Positions 44,374-57,090 of a stretch of DNA of 64,000 nt are shown here, in pieces. Both the position numbers and the translations under genes were made by a program. Source of the DNA: Hydrogenophaga sp. (GTDB taxonomy: Bacteria; Pseudomonadota; Gammaproteobacteria; Burkholderiales; Burkholderiaceae_C); NCBI RefSeq assembly GCF_030158645.1, contig NZ_JAOASO010000033.1, forward strand, positions 1 through 64,000, given 5' to 3'. The notes under the pieces are model-generated. The model saw nothing but the letters and a program-made list of their open reading frames with translations. It did not search any database and was not told the origin of the DNA. Each line of letters starts with the position of its first letter. Within the stretch, counting starts at the first letter, position 1.

Positions 44374-44796
44374 CTAAACCCAAGCCCCAGGCTTGGGAAT
44401 CTCACAAACCGGCTCAACATCGATGGTCTTGAAGTCCGCCGGAGAAACAATCTCCAGGTACTCCATGTCGGGCGAATAGTCGAACAGGTAATGGCGAATC
44501 CCCGGCCGCTGGTGCACACAGTCCCCGGCCTCCACCAGCGTCACCTGGTCCTCGTACATGAACTTGGCCCAGCCCTTGATCATGATCACGATCTGGAAGT
44601 CCGCCTCGTGCCGGTGCCAGCCCGTGCCTTCCTCGGGCGGCAGATTGGCCTTGACCAGGTGCGCAATCACCTTGCCGTGTGTGGCGGCGGCGATGCCGAG
44701 GTCGCGGTAGAGGAAAAAGTCCCGCAGACCACCGGAGGCCCAGGGGTTGTCGGTGCCTTTGACGTGCGAGAACAGGGTGCTGGTGCGATCGAGCAT
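44374..44796 (-). CDS. Cupin-domain protein
   Basis: The 140-residue protein is a single cupin barrel with the metal-binding motif [20 protein letters not shown] and [19 protein letters not shown]. The histidines and glutamate (HRHE, later H) suggest a metal site. The function is unknown; sensing or a small-molecule dioxygenase/isomerase role is possible. Start at ATG 44796 follows AAAGGAG by eight bases. The end borders the palindromic repeat region. Confidence 0.82.
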   Translation of the reverse strand: MLDRTSTLFSHVKGTDNPWASGGLRDFFLYRDLGIAAATHGKVIAHLVKANLPPEEGTGWHRHEADFQIVIMIKGWAKFMYEDQVTLVEAGDCVHQRPGIRHYLFDYSPDMEYLEIVSPADFKTIDVEPVCEIPKPGAWV

Positions 44797-44960
44797 GGTG
44801 TGCTCCTTTCTGGGGCTGCACAGCAACGATTTGCTGCACTGCAGCGCAAAGCACAAAATGTTCCCGTCCAACGCTGGCCCTTGCGACCCATTTTTCAGCG
44901 CAAGGCACGCACCAGACTGGCCCACCGGTGCACCAGCGGGCCTCAGGGATAATCCAGCGC

Positions 44961-46061
44961 ATGAGCGGCAACACCTTCGGCACCCTGTTTTGCGTCACCA
45001 ACTTCGGTGAATCCCACGGCCCGGCCATTGGCTGCGTGATCGACGGCTGTCCGCCGGGCATGGAACTCAGCGAGGCCGACATCCAGGTCGAGCTGGACCG
45101 CCGTCGCCCCGGCACCAGCAAGTTCGTCACCCAGCGCAACGAACCCGACGCGGTGGAAATCCTCAGCGGCGTGTACGAGGGCAAGACCACCGGCACCCCC
45201 ATCGCCCTGCTGATCCGCAACACCGACCAGCGCAGCAAGGACTACGGCAACATCGCCCAGACCTTCCGCCCCGGCCACGCCGACTACACCTACTGGCAGA
45301 AATACGGCATCCGCGACCCGCGCGGTGGTGGCCGCAGCTCGGCCCGCCTGACCGCGCCCACCGTGGCCGCCGGCGCCGTGGCGCGCAAATGGCTCAAAGA
45401 GAAATTCGGCACCACCTTCATGGGTTGCATGACGCAGGTGGGCGACGTCGTCATTCCGTTCGAGAGCTGGGACCACGTGCCCCACAACCCGTTCTTCGCA
45501 CCCGTGGCCGACGTGTCTGCGATCGAGGACTACATGAACGCGTTGCGCAAGAGCGGCGACTCCTGTGGCGCGCGCATCCGCGTGACTGCGCAAGGCATGC
45601 CGGTGGGCCTGGGCCAGCCGTTGTACGACCGGCTCGATGCCGACATCGCCTACGCCATGCTCGGCCTCAACGCCGTCAAGGGTGTGGAGATCGGCGCCGG
45701 GTTTGCCAGCGTGGCCGACAAGGGCAGCACGCACGGCGACAGCCTCACGCCCGAAGGTTTCGCCGCCAACAAGGCCGGCGGTGTGCTCGGCGGCATCAGC
45801 ACCGGGCAAGACCTGGAGGTGTCGATCGCCATCAAGCCGACCAGCTCCATCCTGATTCCGCGCGAGACCATCGACGTGGCGGGTGAGAGCACCGAGATCA
45901 TCACCAAAGGCCGCCACGACCCCTGCGTGGGCATCCGCGCCACGCCGATTGCCGAAGCACTGCTGGCGCTGGTGGTGATGGACCACGCGCTGCGCCACCG
46001 CGCGCAGTGCGGCGACGTGCATTTGCCCACACCCGACATCGCGGCCAAAGCGCGCGGCTGA
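44961..46061 (+). CDS. aroC: Chorismate synthase
   Basis: This FMN-dependent enzyme performs the last step of the shikimate pathway, EPSP to chorismate. The 366-residue protein has all signatures: [34 protein letters not shown] and [17 protein letters not shown]. It is followed by an MFS transporter gene. Confidence 0.98.
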   Translation: MSGNTFGTLFCVTNFGESHGPAIGCVIDGCPPGMELSEADIQVELDRRRPGTSKFVTQRNEPDAVEILSGVYEGKTTGTPIALLIRNTDQRSKDYGNIAQTFRPGHADYTYWQKYGIRDPRGGGRSSARLTAPTVAAGAVARKWLKEKFGTTFMGCMTQVGDVVIPFESWDHVPHNPFFAPVADVSAIEDYMNALRKSGDSCGARIRVTAQGMPVGLGQPLYDRLDADIAYAMLGLNAVKGVEIGAGFASVADKGSTHGDSLTPEGFAANKAGGVLGGISTGQDLEVSIAIKPTSSILIPRETIDVAGESTEIITKGRHDPCVGIRATPIAEALLALVVMDHALRHRAQCGDVHLPTPDIAAKARG

Positions 46062-46069
46062 CCCACAAC

Positions 46070-46113
46070 CCGTTCGGACCGAGACGGCCCTTCGACAAGC
46101 TCGGGGCGAACGG
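46070..46113. repeat. CCGTTCG...CGAACGG intergenic repeat
   Basis: The 44-base element starts CCGTTCGG and ends CGAACGG, with CCCTTCGACAAGCTCGGGGC inside. The TTCGACAAGCTC core is shared with the pair at 57010-57083. It lies between aroC and the MFS gene, and may form part of the latter's 5' leader. Confidence 0.65.
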
Positions 46114-46121
46114 AGATTCCT

Positions 46122-47300
46122 GTGAGCCAGAAAAAGAAACTGTTTCCGTTTGCCATGCTCAGCGCGAGCTACTTCGCGCACATCGGCTTTTTCAACCCCT
46201 ACCTCCCGCTCTGGCTCAAGGAGCTTGGCTTCAGCCTGCTGGCCATCAGCGTGCTGACCTCGGTGCAGTCGGCCTCGCGCCTGTTTGCGCCGTACCTCTG
46301 GGGATCGTTGAGCGACCGCACCGGCGAGCGCGTGCGCCTGCTGCGCTATGGCGCCACGGCGGCGCTGCTGCTGTCGCTGGGCCTGTGGTTCGAGCTCGGC
46401 GGTGTGGGGCTCTTTGTGGTGTTGTTGCTCATGTTCGCCCACACCAGCGGCATGATGCCCATGAGCGAAGCCGCGCTGGCCCATCTGGTGAGCCATGGCG
46501 GCGCTTTCGATGCGAAGCGCTATGGCCGCATCCGCCTCTGGGGTTCGCTGGGTTTTCTCGTGACGGTGGTGGCCGCGGGCTTCTGGTTCGAGCGCTTCGG
46601 CCTGGTGCACTTTCCCGCGTGGACCCTGGCCACGCTGGCGGCGGTGACGCTCAGCGTGTGGCTGCTGCCCGACTTCCGCGAACCCGCGCACGCCGACGAA
46701 GTGCAGCCCAGCGTGTGGCCGGTGTTGCGCCAGCCGCCGGTGCGCTGGTTTTTTGCGGCCGTGTTCTTCCACGTACTCGCGCACATCTTCATCTACGTCT
46801 TTTTGTCGCTCTACCTGGACTCGCTGGGCTACAGCAAGACGGTGATCGGCCTGCTCTGGGCGCTGTCGGTGGTGATCGAGATCGGCTGGTTTTTCACCCA
46901 GGGCCGCTGGCTGCCGCGCCTGTCGCTCTCGGCGTGGCTGGTGCTGGCCGCCGCGCTCATGGCCTTGCGCATGGGCCTGACCGCCGGTTTCCCGCTGGTG
47001 TGGCCGGTGCTGCTGCTGGCGCAGGCCCTGCACGCGATCACCTTCGCCGCGCACCACACGGTGTGCATCGCGATGCTGTCGCACCACTTCCCGGGGCGCC
47101 TGCGCGGCCGCGGCCAGGCGCTTTACACCGTGGTGGGTTACGGCCTGCCGGGCGTGGTGGGTGGTGTGGCCGGGGGGTTCCTCAGCTCGGCCTTCGGGCT
47201 GGCCAGCGTGTTCTGGCTCTCATCGGCCTGCGCGGCGGTGGCCTGCGTGTGTGCCGTCAGGGCGTGGGCGTTGCAGCGAACCAGCGCCGGAGGGGGTTGA
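46122..47300 (+). CDS. MFS transporter, 3-phenylpropionate/HcaT-like family
   Basis: The 392-residue protein has twelve predicted membrane segments. It begins KLFPFAMLSASYFAHIGFFN and has the MFS loop YLWGSLSDRTGERVRLLRYG between helices 2 and 3 (a DRTGERVR type signature). The family pattern fits HcaT/LacY-like permeases, substrate unknown. It starts at a GTG (46122), 9 bases after the repeat. Its end overlaps the convergent DMT gene by 44 bases. Confidence 0.86.
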   Translation: MSQKKKLFPFAMLSASYFAHIGFFNPYLPLWLKELGFSLLAISVLTSVQSASRLFAPYLWGSLSDRTGERVRLLRYGATAALLLSLGLWFELGGVGLFVVLLLMFAHTSGMMPMSEAALAHLVSHGGAFDAKRYGRIRLWGSLGFLVTVVAAGFWFERFGLVHFPAWTLATLAAVTLSVWLLPDFREPAHADEVQPSVWPVLRQPPVRWFFAAVFFHVLAHIFIYVFLSLYLDSLGYSKTVIGLLWALSVVIEIGWFFTQGRWLPRLSLSAWLVLAAALMALRMGLTAGFPLVWPVLLLAQALHAITFAAHHTVCIAMLSHHFPGRLRGRGQALYTVVGYGLPGVVGGVAGGFLSSAFGLASVFWLSSACAAVACVCAVRAWALQRTSAGGG

Positions 47301-48147
47301 AGCCGGTCACCAGCGCGGTGGCCAGCAGCACCAGCGCGCCGCCGGCAAAGATGCCGGGCGACAAGGCCTCGCCCAGGAACAGATGCCCCCAGGTGACGCC
47401 GAACACGGGGATCAGGAAGGCCGGGCTCATGGCCGCCACGGGCGTCACATGGCGAATGATGCGCAGGTGCGCCCAGTAGGCGAGACCGGAGGTGACCACA
47501 CCCATGACGAACAGGGCGCCGAGGGCCGCCGGCGTGAAACGCGCTTCGGGCCAGGCCCAGAGCGCACCGGGAAACACCAGCACCATGGCCGCGAGGTGGA
47601 TGCCGGCCGCAATGGCCAGCGGCTGCATGCGGGTGGTGGCGCGTTTCATGAGCGGGGTGGAGCAGCCGTAGCAGGCCGCGGCCAGCACACAGGCCAGGGC
47701 CGCGGCGATGGTGCCCGCGTCGGGTTGTACCGGTCCGAGCCGCACGATGAGCCCCACACCGATGAAGCCGCTCAGGCAGCCCAACAGCTTGCGCCCGGTG
47801 AGCGTGTCTTCCTTGAACCAGGCAGAGGCCAGCGTGCCGAACAGGACCGCTGTGGTGTTGAGCAGGGCGCTGTAGCCGGCCGGCAGGCGCAGCGCGGCCC
47901 ACGCATAGAGCAGGAAGGGCGCGGCCACCGAGAGCGCGCCGAGCAGCAAGAGTTCGCGCCAGTGCTCCCAGGGCCAGCGCTGTTTCAGGCCCCGCATGAT
48001 GAACGCCAGCGTGAGGCCCGCCAGCGCCACGCGGCAACCCGCCAGCACCATCGGCCCGATGACGGGGCTGGCGATGCGGATGAACAGAAAGGACGCGCCC
48101 CAGAGCGCGGACAGGCCCACGAGCTGGGCGAAGTGGCGGGTTTTCAC
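47257..48147 (-). CDS. EamA/DMT-family transporter
   Basis: The 296-residue protein has ten membrane segments in two EamA repeats, starting LVGLSALWGASFLFIRIASP and ending in the second repeat with VVTSGLAYWAHLRIIRHV. I start it at the GTG 48147, just before helix one; upstream in-frame sequence lacks similarity. Substrate unknown, metabolite export likely. Its 3' end overlaps the MFS gene's 3' end by 44 bases, a convergent antisense overlap. Confidence 0.83.
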   Translation of the reverse strand: MKTRHFAQLVGLSALWGASFLFIRIASPVIGPMVLAGCRVALAGLTLAFIMRGLKQRWPWEHWRELLLLGALSVAAPFLLYAWAALRLPAGYSALLNTTAVLFGTLASAWFKEDTLTGRKLLGCLSGFIGVGLIVRLGPVQPDAGTIAAALACVLAAACYGCSTPLMKRATTRMQPLAIAAGIHLAAMVLVFPGALWAWPEARFTPAALGALFVMGVVTSGLAYWAHLRIIRHVTPVAAMSPAFLIPVFGVTWGHLFLGEALSPGIFAGGALVLLATALVTGFNPLRRWFAATPTP

Positions 48148-48217
48148 CGACCGATTGTGCGGTGCGGTGTGGCCCGCACCGCTGTGCCCGCTGTCGCGGG
48201 CAGGACTCGCCGCAGGG

Positions 48218-48676
48218 TCAGGCGGCCTGGGCCTTGTGCGCCAGGCCTTCGATGGCCAGCCGGTAACCGTCGGTGCCGAAACCCACCACGATGCCGGCTG
48301 CGGCCGGCGACAGGTAGGAGTGGTGGCGGAAGGCCTCGCGCGCATGCACGTTGGAGATGTGCACTTCGATCACCGGCAGCGGTTTGACGCCGCTGATGGC
48401 GTCGAACAAAGCCACCGAGGTGTGGGTGAAAGCCCCGGCGTTGAACACCACGCCGGCCAGCTCACCGGCCTTGAAGCGGCGGCCCGCTTCCTGGACCTTG
48501 TCGATCAGCGCACCTTCGTGGTTGCTCTGGAAACACTCGACCGCAAAGCCCAGGCGCTGGCCGTGTGCCACACAGCCGGCTTCCACGTCGGCCAGGGTGG
48601 TGGCGCCGTAGACCTCGGGTTCGCGCGTGCCGAGCAGGTTGAGGTTCGGGCCGTTGAGGATGAGCAGGGTCTTCAT
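48218..48676 (-). CDS. aroQ: 3-dehydroquinate dehydratase, type II
   Basis: This enzyme makes 3-dehydroshikimate in the shikimate pathway. The 152-residue protein has [20 protein letters not shown] with the catalytic tyrosine, [18 protein letters not shown], and [16 protein letters not shown]. The type II fold is a dodecamer in known cases. It lies near aroC and aroE but is not in an operon with them. Confidence 0.97.
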   Translation of the reverse strand: MKTLLILNGPNLNLLGTREPEVYGATTLADVEAGCVAHGQRLGFAVECFQSNHEGALIDKVQEAGRRFKAGELAGVVFNAGAFTHTSVALFDAISGVKPLPVIEVHISNVHAREAFRHHSYLSPAAAGIVVGFGTDGYRLAIEGLAHKAQAA

Positions 48677-48870
48677 GGCGTTGCGGTGGTTGTGTCCCGG
48701 GTCGGGCGACGGGAGTATAGGCCGCGGGCCCGTGCTGTCGTGCGGGTGACTGCGTTGCGCCGGCCTGAGGGTTTGCCCCGTGTCGGGTGTCCGGTCACAC
48801 GCGGATGCTTCTGGCTGCGTCCTGCGTGTGTGACCACGCGGCGCACCACAACAACACCAGGAGACATCCC

Positions 48871-49896
48871 ATGACTTTGAAGTGCATCCGCGCCGCCCTG
48901 CGCGCCCTGCTGCTGCCGATGTTGGTGGCGGCTTCGGTATCGGTGCAAGCCGGGCCGTTCAGTGGCATCTATGTGTTCGGCGACAGCCTGTCCGACACGG
49001 GCAACCTGAGCCTGGTCACCGCCGGCACCCAGAACCCGCAACCCAACCCGACGCAGCCGTATGACGGCGGCCGTTTCTCGGACGGCGCCCTGTGGGTGGA
49101 GGGCCTGGCCTGGGGCTTGGGACTGGGAGGCCAAGCCAGCCCATACCTGCTGGGGGGCAACAACTATGCGTATGCGGGTGCGCGCACGGGTACAGCCCTC
49201 ACCCCACCGGGGGTGTTGGCGCAAGTAGCCGGCATCTGGGGTCAGGCGGTGGGCGTTGCCGATCCCGACGCTCTCTACGTCGTGGTGGGGGGCGGAAACG
49301 ACATGCGCGATGCGCGCCTGGCATTCCAGGGGGACACCGCCGCTGACACGCTGGGCCGGGACTCCGCTGCGGCGGTCGCGATCGCGGGTTTGTCCCAGGC
49401 CATCCAGTACCTGGCCGCCAGCGGTGCGCGCCACGTGCTGATCGCCAATCTGCCCGACCTCGGAAACACCCCCGAGGCTGCCCTGCTCGGCTTGAAAGCG
49501 GCCTCCACCGCGGCGTCTGGCAGTTTCAACTCGCTGGTGCCGAACTTGTTTGGTTTGGAGGCGTTCTTTCCGGGCTTGAACATCGAGCTGCTCGACATGG
49601 CCGGCATCGCCAACCATGTGCTGCTGAATGCCGAAGACTTTGGCGTGACCAACACCGACCGGCCGTGCGGCTCGTTCTTCTTCAGTTTGGGAGCCGACTG
49701 TGCCAATTCGCTGTTCTCCGACGTGCTGCACCCTTCGGCACTCGTGCACGGGTTGTTTGCCCAGGCCGCGCTCGGCATCTACGGCGTGCCATTGCCCGGC
49801 ACGCTGGCGCTCCTGATGCTGGCCTTGCTCGCGCTCGTGGTCGTGCAGCGCGGTCGCGGCCGTGGCGTTCAGGCCAGCGGCACGGTGAGCTGCTGA
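48871..49896 (+). CDS. Secreted SGNH/GDSL hydrolase with PEP-CTERM-like tail
   Basis: The 341-residue protein has a signal peptide ([16 protein letters not shown]), a GDSL nucleophile in [16 protein letters not shown], a glycine-asparagine block [14 protein letters not shown], and the C-terminal [16 protein letters not shown]. The tail [19 protein letters not shown] followed by RGRGRG resembles a PEP-CTERM sorting signal with PLP in place of PEP. It probably is exported and anchored or released at the surface by an exosortase. ATG 48871 follows CAGGAG. Its end overlaps aroE by 28 bases (convergent). Confidence 0.86.
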   Translation: MTLKCIRAALRALLLPMLVAASVSVQAGPFSGIYVFGDSLSDTGNLSLVTAGTQNPQPNPTQPYDGGRFSDGALWVEGLAWGLGLGGQASPYLLGGNNYAYAGARTGTALTPPGVLAQVAGIWGQAVGVADPDALYVVVGGGNDMRDARLAFQGDTAADTLGRDSAAAVAIAGLSQAIQYLAASGARHVLIANLPDLGNTPEAALLGLKAASTAASGSFNSLVPNLFGLEAFFPGLNIELLDMAGIANHVLLNAEDFGVTNTDRPCGSFFFSLGADCANSLFSDVLHPSALVHGLFAQAALGIYGVPLPGTLALLMLALLALVVVQRGRGRGVQASGTVSC

Positions 49897-50690
49897 ATCA
49901 CCGCCCTGGTCTCAGGCCGCACGCCGCGCCACCAGGCGAAGGCTTCGGCGGCCTGCTCGATCAGCATGCCCACGCCGTCGGCCACGCGGCTCACGCCCGC
50001 GGCGCGGGCCTGCTGCAGGAACGGCGTGAGGCCCTTGCCGTAAACCATGTCGTAGGCGACAGCGCCTGGCGCAAAAACGCTGGCCTCCAAGGGCAGGGTC
50101 TCCTGCGTGAGGCCGGCCGACGTGGCGTTGATGACCACGTCAAACCGTTGCCCTCCGAGATCGTCATAACCGCCCGATTGCAGTTGGGCATGGGCGGCAA
50201 AATCGCGCTGGAGCGCATGCGCCTTGCTGGCCGTGCGGTTGGCCACTGCGATGAGGGCAGGGCCTTCGGCTGCGATCGGCAGCAGGGCGCCGCGCGTGGC
50301 GCCGCCAGCGCCCAGCAGCAGCACGCGTTTGCCGGCCAGCGGGCAGCCCAGGTTGCGCTGCAGGTCGTTGACCAGACCCACGCCGTCGAAGTTGTCGGCC
50401 AGGATGCGCTCACCGTCGAATTTGAGGCAGTTGGCCGCACCGGCGAGGCGCGCGCGTTCGCTGGGGTCGGTGGCGATCTCAAACGCCTGCAGCTTGAACG
50501 GCAAGGTGACGTTGAGCCCGCGGCCACCGCCCGCGCGAAAGGCCAGCACCGTCTCGCTGAATCCGTCCAGCGGGACTTCGATGGCGGTGTAGGCGATGTC
50601 CTGCCCGGTCGCTTGCGCAAACAGACCGTGGATCAGGGGGGACTTGCTGTGGCCAATGGGGTTGCCGAGGACGGCGTAGCGGTCGGTCAT
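49869..50690 (-). CDS. aroE: Shikimate dehydrogenase
   Basis: This NADPH enzyme reduces dehydroshikimate. The 273-residue protein has YAVLGNPIGHSKSPLIHGLF, the catalytic lysine in LNVTLPFKLQAFE, the NADPH loop LLLGAGGATRGALLP, and VAYDMVYGKGLTPFLQQA. ATG 50690 is divergent from the DsbA-family gene. Confidence 0.97.
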   Translation of the reverse strand: MTDRYAVLGNPIGHSKSPLIHGLFAQATGQDIAYTAIEVPLDGFSETVLAFRAGGGRGLNVTLPFKLQAFEIATDPSERARLAGAANCLKFDGERILADNFDGVGLVNDLQRNLGCPLAGKRVLLLGAGGATRGALLPIAAEGPALIAVANRTASKAHALQRDFAAHAQLQSGGYDDLGGQRFDVVINATSAGLTQETLPLEASVFAPGAVAYDMVYGKGLTPFLQQARAAGVSRVADGVGMLIEQAAEAFAWWRGVRPETRAVIQQLTVPLA

Positions 50691-50776
50691 GTGCGTGCAA
50701 TCAATGGGGGTGCGGCGATTGTCGCGCAAGCCCCTGCGGCGTTTGCGGTCAAGGGCCACGGCCTACCATCGCGCCC

Positions 50777-51436
50777 ATGACCACATCCCTCAAGATCGAT
50801 TTTGTGTCCGACGTCTCGTGCCCCTGGTGCGCCGTCGGGCTGGGCGCGCTCGAAGAAGCGTTGGGCAAGCTGCAGGGTGAGGTGTCGGCCGAGCTGCATT
50901 TCCAGCCGTTCGAGCTCAACCCGAAGATGGGCGCCGAAGGCCAGGACATCGGCGAACACCTGACGCAGAAATACGGTTCCACCGCTGCCCAGCAGGTGCA
51001 GATCCGCGAAACCATTCGCGCGCGCGGCGCCGAGGTGGGTTTTGTCTTCAACCCGGAAGGCCGCGGCCGCATCTGGAACACGTTTGACGCACACCGCCTG
51101 CTGCATTGGGCGTCCCTCGAAGGCGCGCCGGGGCAGCAACACGCGTTGAAGAAGGCGCTGCTGGCCGCTTGCCACACACGTTCGGAAGCGATGGGCTACC
51201 ACGGCGTGCTGCTGGCCTGTGTGCGCGAGGTGGGGCTGGACGAGGTCCGTGCGCAGGCCATTCTGGCCAGCGATGAATTCGCCCAGGCGGTGCGCGAGCG
51301 CGAGGGTTTCTACACCAGCGTCGGCATCCATTCGGTGCCGGCGGTGATCATCAACGACCAGCACCTGATCTCGGGCGGGCAGCCCGCGGCGGTGTTCGAA
51401 CAGGCGCTGCGGCAGATTGCGGCTGAATCGGCCTGA
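50777..51436 (+). CDS. DsbA-family oxidoreductase, FrnE-like
   Basis: The 219-residue cytoplasmic protein has the thioredoxin-fold active site VSDVSCPWCAVGLGALEEAL and a helical insert, ending with GIHSVPAVIINDQHLISGGQ. This is the FrnE subfamily, which includes disulfide isomerases and stress-protection proteins. No signal peptide is seen. It is divergent from aroE by 86 bases. Confidence 0.88.
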   Translation: MTTSLKIDFVSDVSCPWCAVGLGALEEALGKLQGEVSAELHFQPFELNPKMGAEGQDIGEHLTQKYGSTAAQQVQIRETIRARGAEVGFVFNPEGRGRIWNTFDAHRLLHWASLEGAPGQQHALKKALLAACHTRSEAMGYHGVLLACVREVGLDEVRAQAILASDEFAQAVREREGFYTSVGIHSVPAVIINDQHLISGGQPAAVFEQALRQIAAESA

Positions 51437-51439
51437 GCG

Positions 51440-53368
51440 TCACGCGGCCTGCGTGAGTGCCTTGGCGATGCGGTTCCGGCCCACGGTGGGCTTGGGCACC
51501 TTGCCCGGCAAGTGGCTGAACCAAGCGCGCGCGTCTTCGTCCAGGCCGATGCCGTGCATGTAGTTGTAAATGGCCTTGCGCAGGCCGATGCCCAGGGCCT
51601 CGTGGTCCACGCCGCTGGGGTCGATGAAGCCGATGTCGTTCTTGGCGAACGTGACCGGCGGCAAGGGAATCAGTTCGATGCCGTAGGCGGCGGGGTCCAG
51701 GCCCACGGGTGAGTGCACGGTGCACGAGAAGCGGTGGAAGAAGCCGCTCTGGATGCAGCCGTTCTCGAACAGCTGACGCACGTACTCGAGCGCGTCCACC
51801 GTGTCTTGCACCGTCTGCGTGGGGAAGCCGTACATGAGGTAGGCGTGCACGAGGATGCCGGCGTCGGAGAAGCCCTTGGTCACGCGCGCCACCTGCTCCA
51901 CCGTCACGCCTTTTTTCATCAGCGCGAGCAGGCGGTCCGAGGCCACTTCGAGTCCGCCGCTCATGGCGATGCAGCCGCTGTCGGCGAGCAGTTGGCAGAG
52001 CTCGGGTGTGAAGGTTTTTTCAAACCGGATGTTGCCCCACCAGGAGATGTTCAGTTGCCGGCGGATGAGTTCTTCGGCCAGTGCCTTGAGTGCTTTGGGC
52101 GGTGCGGCCTCGTCTACAAAATGGAAACCGGTCTGGCCGGTCTCGTTCACGATGGTTTCGATCCGGTCGGCCAGTGTGGACGCCGACGCGGTCTCGTAGC
52201 GGCTGATGTAGTCCAGGCTCACGTCGCAGAAGCTGCATTTCTTCCAGTAGCAGCCGTGCGCCACGGTGAGCTTGTTCCAGCGCCCGTCGCTCCAGAGCCG
52301 GTGCATGGGGTTGAGCATGTCGAGCAGGCTCAGGTACCGGTCCAGCGGCAGCCCGTCCCAGGTGGGCGTGCCCACCTCTTCGAACGGCACGTCCGGCTCG
52401 ACGAAGTTGATGTAGCGCACGGTGGCTTCTTCGCGCACGAAGGTGCGCACCAGGCGCTGTTTCGAGCGCTTTCTCTGCAGGTACTCCATGAGGGCCAGCA
52501 AGGGCCGCTCCCCGGAATCGAGCGTCACGAAATCCACCAAGTCGAACACGCGCGGCTCGGCGAGTTCGCGCAGCTCGGTGTTCACAAAGCCGCCGCCCAG
52601 CGCAATGGTGATGTGCGGGTTCTGCGCCTTGATGGTCTGCGCCATGCGCAGCGCGGCGTAGAGCGCGCCGGGGAAGGGCACCGAGAGCAGCACCAGGTCG
52701 GGCTTGTGCTGCGACAGGGTGGCCAGCGTGAGCGTGTGCAGGATCTCGTCGACCAGCGTGAAGGGCGCAGCCAGCGCGGCCGCCATGGGCTCGAAGGTGG
52801 GCTGGCTGCTGGCCAGCGACTCGGCATAGCGCACGAAAGCAAAACGATCGTCGACCGCGTCGCGCAACACGTCGGCCAGGTCGTTGAGGTAGAGCGTGGC
52901 GATGTGGCGCGCCTTGTCCTGCACGCCGAGCGCACCAAAGGCCCAGGCCAGCGGGTCGCCACCTTCTTCACTGAGTGCCGCGTCCACATACACCTCCAGC
53001 GCGGCAAAGCGAGGACCTTCGGGCAGCAGCTCGCGCGCGGCGATGCGGTGCGCCAGGGTCGAGTCGCGGCCCTGCAAAAAGGCGATCACCAGGCCGATGG
53101 TGGCGCGGTAGCGGGCGAACTGGTCGAGGAAGGCGTGCACGCTGGCCGTGCGGTCGGCCTCGGCCTGCGCCAGCGCGTGGCTGCGCACGGACTCCAGCCC
53201 GGCGGGCGAAAACAGCTTGAGCACGAGCGCCAGCGCCAGGTCGGCCTGCACCGCATCGACCCCGCGCGAGCGCAGGAAGCCGGTGATGTAGGCGGTGGAG
53301 GGGTAGGGCGTGTTGAGCTGCGTCATCGGGGGGATGAGGCTGAGCACGCGCAGGGCTGGGGTGGTCAT
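51440..53368 (-). CDS. B12-binding-domain radical SAM protein with CX4CX2C motif
   Basis: The 642-residue protein has an N-terminal B12-binding-like region (VLSLIPPMTQLNTPYPSTAY, LVLLSVPFPGALYAAL, ALGGGFVNTELREL) and a radical SAM domain. The cluster motif is CYWKKCSFC, with four residues between the first two cysteines instead of the usual three. The core continues LDYISRYETASASTLADRIE and GFHFVDEAAPPKALKALAEE, then a long C-terminal helical region. The reaction is unknown; it may carry out a methylation or cyclisation. ATG 53368 was chosen where the family N-terminus begins. A 320-base gap separates it from gcvP. Confidence 0.85.
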   Translation of the reverse strand: MTTPALRVLSLIPPMTQLNTPYPSTAYITGFLRSRGVDAVQADLALALVLKLFSPAGLESVRSHALAQAEADRTASVHAFLDQFARYRATIGLVIAFLQGRDSTLAHRIAARELLPEGPRFAALEVYVDAALSEEGGDPLAWAFGALGVQDKARHIATLYLNDLADVLRDAVDDRFAFVRYAESLASSQPTFEPMAAALAAPFTLVDEILHTLTLATLSQHKPDLVLLSVPFPGALYAALRMAQTIKAQNPHITIALGGGFVNTELRELAEPRVFDLVDFVTLDSGERPLLALMEYLQRKRSKQRLVRTFVREEATVRYINFVEPDVPFEEVGTPTWDGLPLDRYLSLLDMLNPMHRLWSDGRWNKLTVAHGCYWKKCSFCDVSLDYISRYETASASTLADRIETIVNETGQTGFHFVDEAAPPKALKALAEELIRRQLNISWWGNIRFEKTFTPELCQLLADSGCIAMSGGLEVASDRLLALMKKGVTVEQVARVTKGFSDAGILVHAYLMYGFPTQTVQDTVDALEYVRQLFENGCIQSGFFHRFSCTVHSPVGLDPAAYGIELIPLPPVTFAKNDIGFIDPSGVDHEALGIGLRKAIYNYMHGIGLDEDARAWFSHLPGKVPKPTVGRNRIAKALTQAA

Positions 53369-53468
53369 GGTGTCGCTTTTCGGGGTCCTTGATTGTGAGG
53401 CTTGGGGTGGTTGTTCCGAGTTGTGGGGTTGGTGCTTTGAGGTTTCGCTCGGCAACCTCGCGTCAGGC

Positions 53469-53609
53469 CGGTGGCGGCGCCCGCCTGCTCCGGCCCTGCT
53501 CGCGGGTGTCTGCCCGGGTGCGCCTGCACCCCCTTGTCAATGCTGTGGTGGGCGCTCTGCCTCTGTGGCAACCGCGAATGGGGGCCTGCGCAGGCGGGCA
53601 CCGCCACCG
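53469..53609. repeat. Long intergenic inverted repeat
   Basis: Arms of 19 bases at 53469-53487 (CGGTGGCGGCGCCCGCCTG) and 53591-53609 pair with one mismatch around a 103-base loop. The loop holds a GGGTGC/GCACCC hairpin and a 12-base palindrome GCCTGCGCAGGC at 53584-53595. The region 53369-53688 has no credible gene. It differs in sequence from the repeats at 44101-44336. Confidence 0.6.
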
Positions 53610-53688
53610 TCCTGCGACGAAGCGCTGGAGCGCCACGCTTTGTTGGCCACCCGCCCTCACCCACCAAGCAGGCGAGAAACGCGGGAAC

Positions 53689-56586
<2,898 letters not shown>

Positions 56587-56608
56587 GGAAGGGCTCCGGC
56601 GGAATGGA

Positions 56609-56980
56609 TCAGGCGTTGGCTGAGAAGGCGTTGTAAGCAGTTTCGTCAAGGAGGGCGTCGACCTGGGCCGGGTCGGACAGCTTGACCTTGAAGAACCAGC
56701 CGCTCTTGAGCGGGTCGCTGTTGGCCAGCGAGGGGTCGGCGCGCAGGGCTTCGTTGACCTCGGTCACTTCACCGGTCACCGGCATGTACACGTCGGCCGC
56801 GGCCTTCACGGACTCGACCACGCCGGCCACGTCTTTCTGCGCAAAGGTCTTGCCCACTTCGGGCAGGTCGACGAAGACCACGTCGCCCAGCGCATCCTGC
56901 GCATGCACGGTGATGCCGACGGTGGCGATGTCGCCGTCAACGCTGATCCATTCGTGGTCTTCGGTGTACTTGGTGGTCAT
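56609..56980 (-). CDS. gcvH: Glycine cleavage system H protein
   Basis: This lipoyl carrier shuttles the aminomethyl group between P- and T-proteins. The 123-residue protein has the lipoyl lysine in [15 protein letters not shown] and the N-terminal [19 protein letters not shown]. It lies between gcvT and gcvP in the operon; the intergenic repeat at 57010-57083 lies just upstream. Confidence 0.97.
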   Translation of the reverse strand: MTTKYTEDHEWISVDGDIATVGITVHAQDALGDVVFVDLPEVGKTFAQKDVAGVVESVKAAADVYMPVTGEVTEVNEALRADPSLANSDPLKSGWFFKVKLSDPAQVDALLDETAYNAFSANA

Positions 56981-57009
56981 GGTGTTTCCTTTTAACTTTC
57001 GGTCAAAAC

Positions 57010-57083
57010 CCGTTCGCCCTGAGCTTGTCGAAGGGCATCCAACGGTGGGTGTGTGAAGGCTTCGACAAGCTCAGCCCGAACGG
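57010..57083. repeat. Inverted pair of CCGTTCG...TTCGACAAGCTC repeats between gcvT and gcvH
   Basis: CCGTTCGCCCTGAGCTTGTCGAAGGGC (57010-57036) and GGCTTCGACAAGCTCAGCCCGAACGG (57058-57083) are reverse-complement copies. They share the TTCGACAAGCTC core with 46070-46113. As a long hairpin they may attenuate or stabilise the gcv transcript. Confidence 0.75.
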
Positions 57084-57090
57084 ACGATTT

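Noticed and set aside
44943-47087. A 714-codon minus-strand reading frame opposite aroC and the MFS gene
   Set aside because: It is a shadow of two real genes on the opposite strand and has no independent coding support.
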